Part shown: piece after piece, positions 63,879 to 64,000 of the stretch
Layout of the letters: every line of letters begins with the position of its first letter
How positions within the stretch are numbered: the first letter of the stretch is position 1
Assembly (NCBI GenBank): GCA_021604005.1
Contig: BQIV01000018.1
Coordinates: 29,344-93,343, forward strand
Reading direction: 5' to 3'
DNA from: Nitrospirales bacterium
GTDB lineage: Bacteria > Nitrospirota > Nitrospiria > Nitrospirales > UBA8639
Length of the DNA: 64,000 bases
Made by a program: the position numbers and the translations under genes
The notes under the pieces: model-generated
The model's database searches: none
What the model was told of the DNA's origin: nothing
Seen by the model: the letters and a program-made list of their open reading frames with translations, nothing else

Positions 63879-64000
63879 TCAAGCCACCCGTTCATGTTGT
63901 TCGTGCCGAAATTGGTGCGGGCTCCGGTAACCTAACGCTTGATGCGGACGCTCCTCGTTGTACCACCGCATCCACCGAGTAATTCTCTGTCGAGCTTCCT
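63879..64000 (-). CDS. IS3-family transposase, 3' end only (runs off the window)
   Basis: On the minus strand the last 39 codons before a TGA at 63879-63881 read, in part, RQRITRWMRWYNEERPHQ and ALGYRSPHQFRHEQ. WYNxxRPHQALGYxSP is the hallmark end of the IS3-type DDE transposase (OrfB). The rest of the gene lies beyond position 64000. It was not long enough to appear as a separate long frame, but the motif is clear. An IS end (TGTACTGCTCCC) lies about 18 bp beyond the stop and abuts repeat copy B. Confidence 0.85.
   Translation of the reverse strand, partial: EARQRITRWMRWYNEERPHQALGYRSPHQFRHEQHERVA

Overview
The window is a chromosomal stretch of a Gram-negative (diderm) bacterium of roughly even base composition. 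Diderm evidence is direct: a beta-barrel outer-membrane protein, a PagL-type lipid A deacylase and many proteins with signal peptides. The mixture of a chlorite dismutase/HemQ-family protein, tandem cobalamin-type radical SAM proteins, Tad pilus genes and several secreted proteins of no clear family is most like the Nitrospirota (Nitrospira-type nitrite oxidisers). That assignment is inference from gene content, not proof. No rRNA, tRNA or CRISPR array was seen.

Layout. 0-9.1 kb (minus strand): a Tad/Flp secretion block (two TadE/TadG-like pseudopilins, cpaE, cpaF, tadB, tadC) without the secretin, CpaB, prepilin peptidase or Flp pilin. It is followed by a probable metal-uptake pair (small His-rich secreted protein and an outer-membrane barrel) and a frameshifted remnant of a second tadC. 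9.4-13.2 kb: small metabolic genes (retropepsin-like protease, GGCT-fold protein, Shethna-type ferredoxin, moaB, PhzF-like protein, J-domain protein). 13.2-17.1 kb: two tandem radical SAM paralogues. 17.4-21.3 kb: accessory region with hypotheticals, a tandem 93-bp palindromic repeat, a PagL-like protein and a decayed nucleotidyltransferase pair. 21.5-30.8 kb: metH, conserved hypotheticals, a haem-oxygenase-fold protein, mutY-mutT and a DCC-family protein. 31.4-38.2 kb: a PhcB-like methyltransferase, a 1.3-kb gene-free island full of hairpins and repeats, a hybrid sensor kinase and a histidine-kinase-like protein that has lost its phospho-acceptor histidine.

38.6-50.0 kb: HAD phosphatase, a 35-codon basic protein, then a plus-strand housekeeping run, valS-nadC-birA-coaX, followed by grpE-dnaK-dnaJ-rsmE. 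49.9-63.6 kb: a convergent minus-strand run with a Ycf48-like protein, an IPT/TIG-repeat protein, ridA, mltG, alaS, recA, thpR and cinA. A secreted metallo-beta-lactamase/SnoaL fusion and another copy of the 93-bp repeat sit between recA and thpR. A HemQ/Cld-family gene lies near the right end. The last 120 bases are the 3' end of an IS3-type transposase, abutting the second copy of a different ~105-bp repeat.

How the genes work together. Clear functional units are the Tad machine, cofactor/NAD/biotin/CoA synthesis around valS, the DnaK chaperone system, oxidised-guanine repair (mutY/mutT) and the recA neighbourhood. The most promising undescribed elements are the covarying 93-bp palindromic repeats, the tandem CX4CX2C radical SAM pair, the Ycf48/IPT-TIG exported pair, the degenerate kinase next to a hybrid kinase and the 35-residue basic protein.
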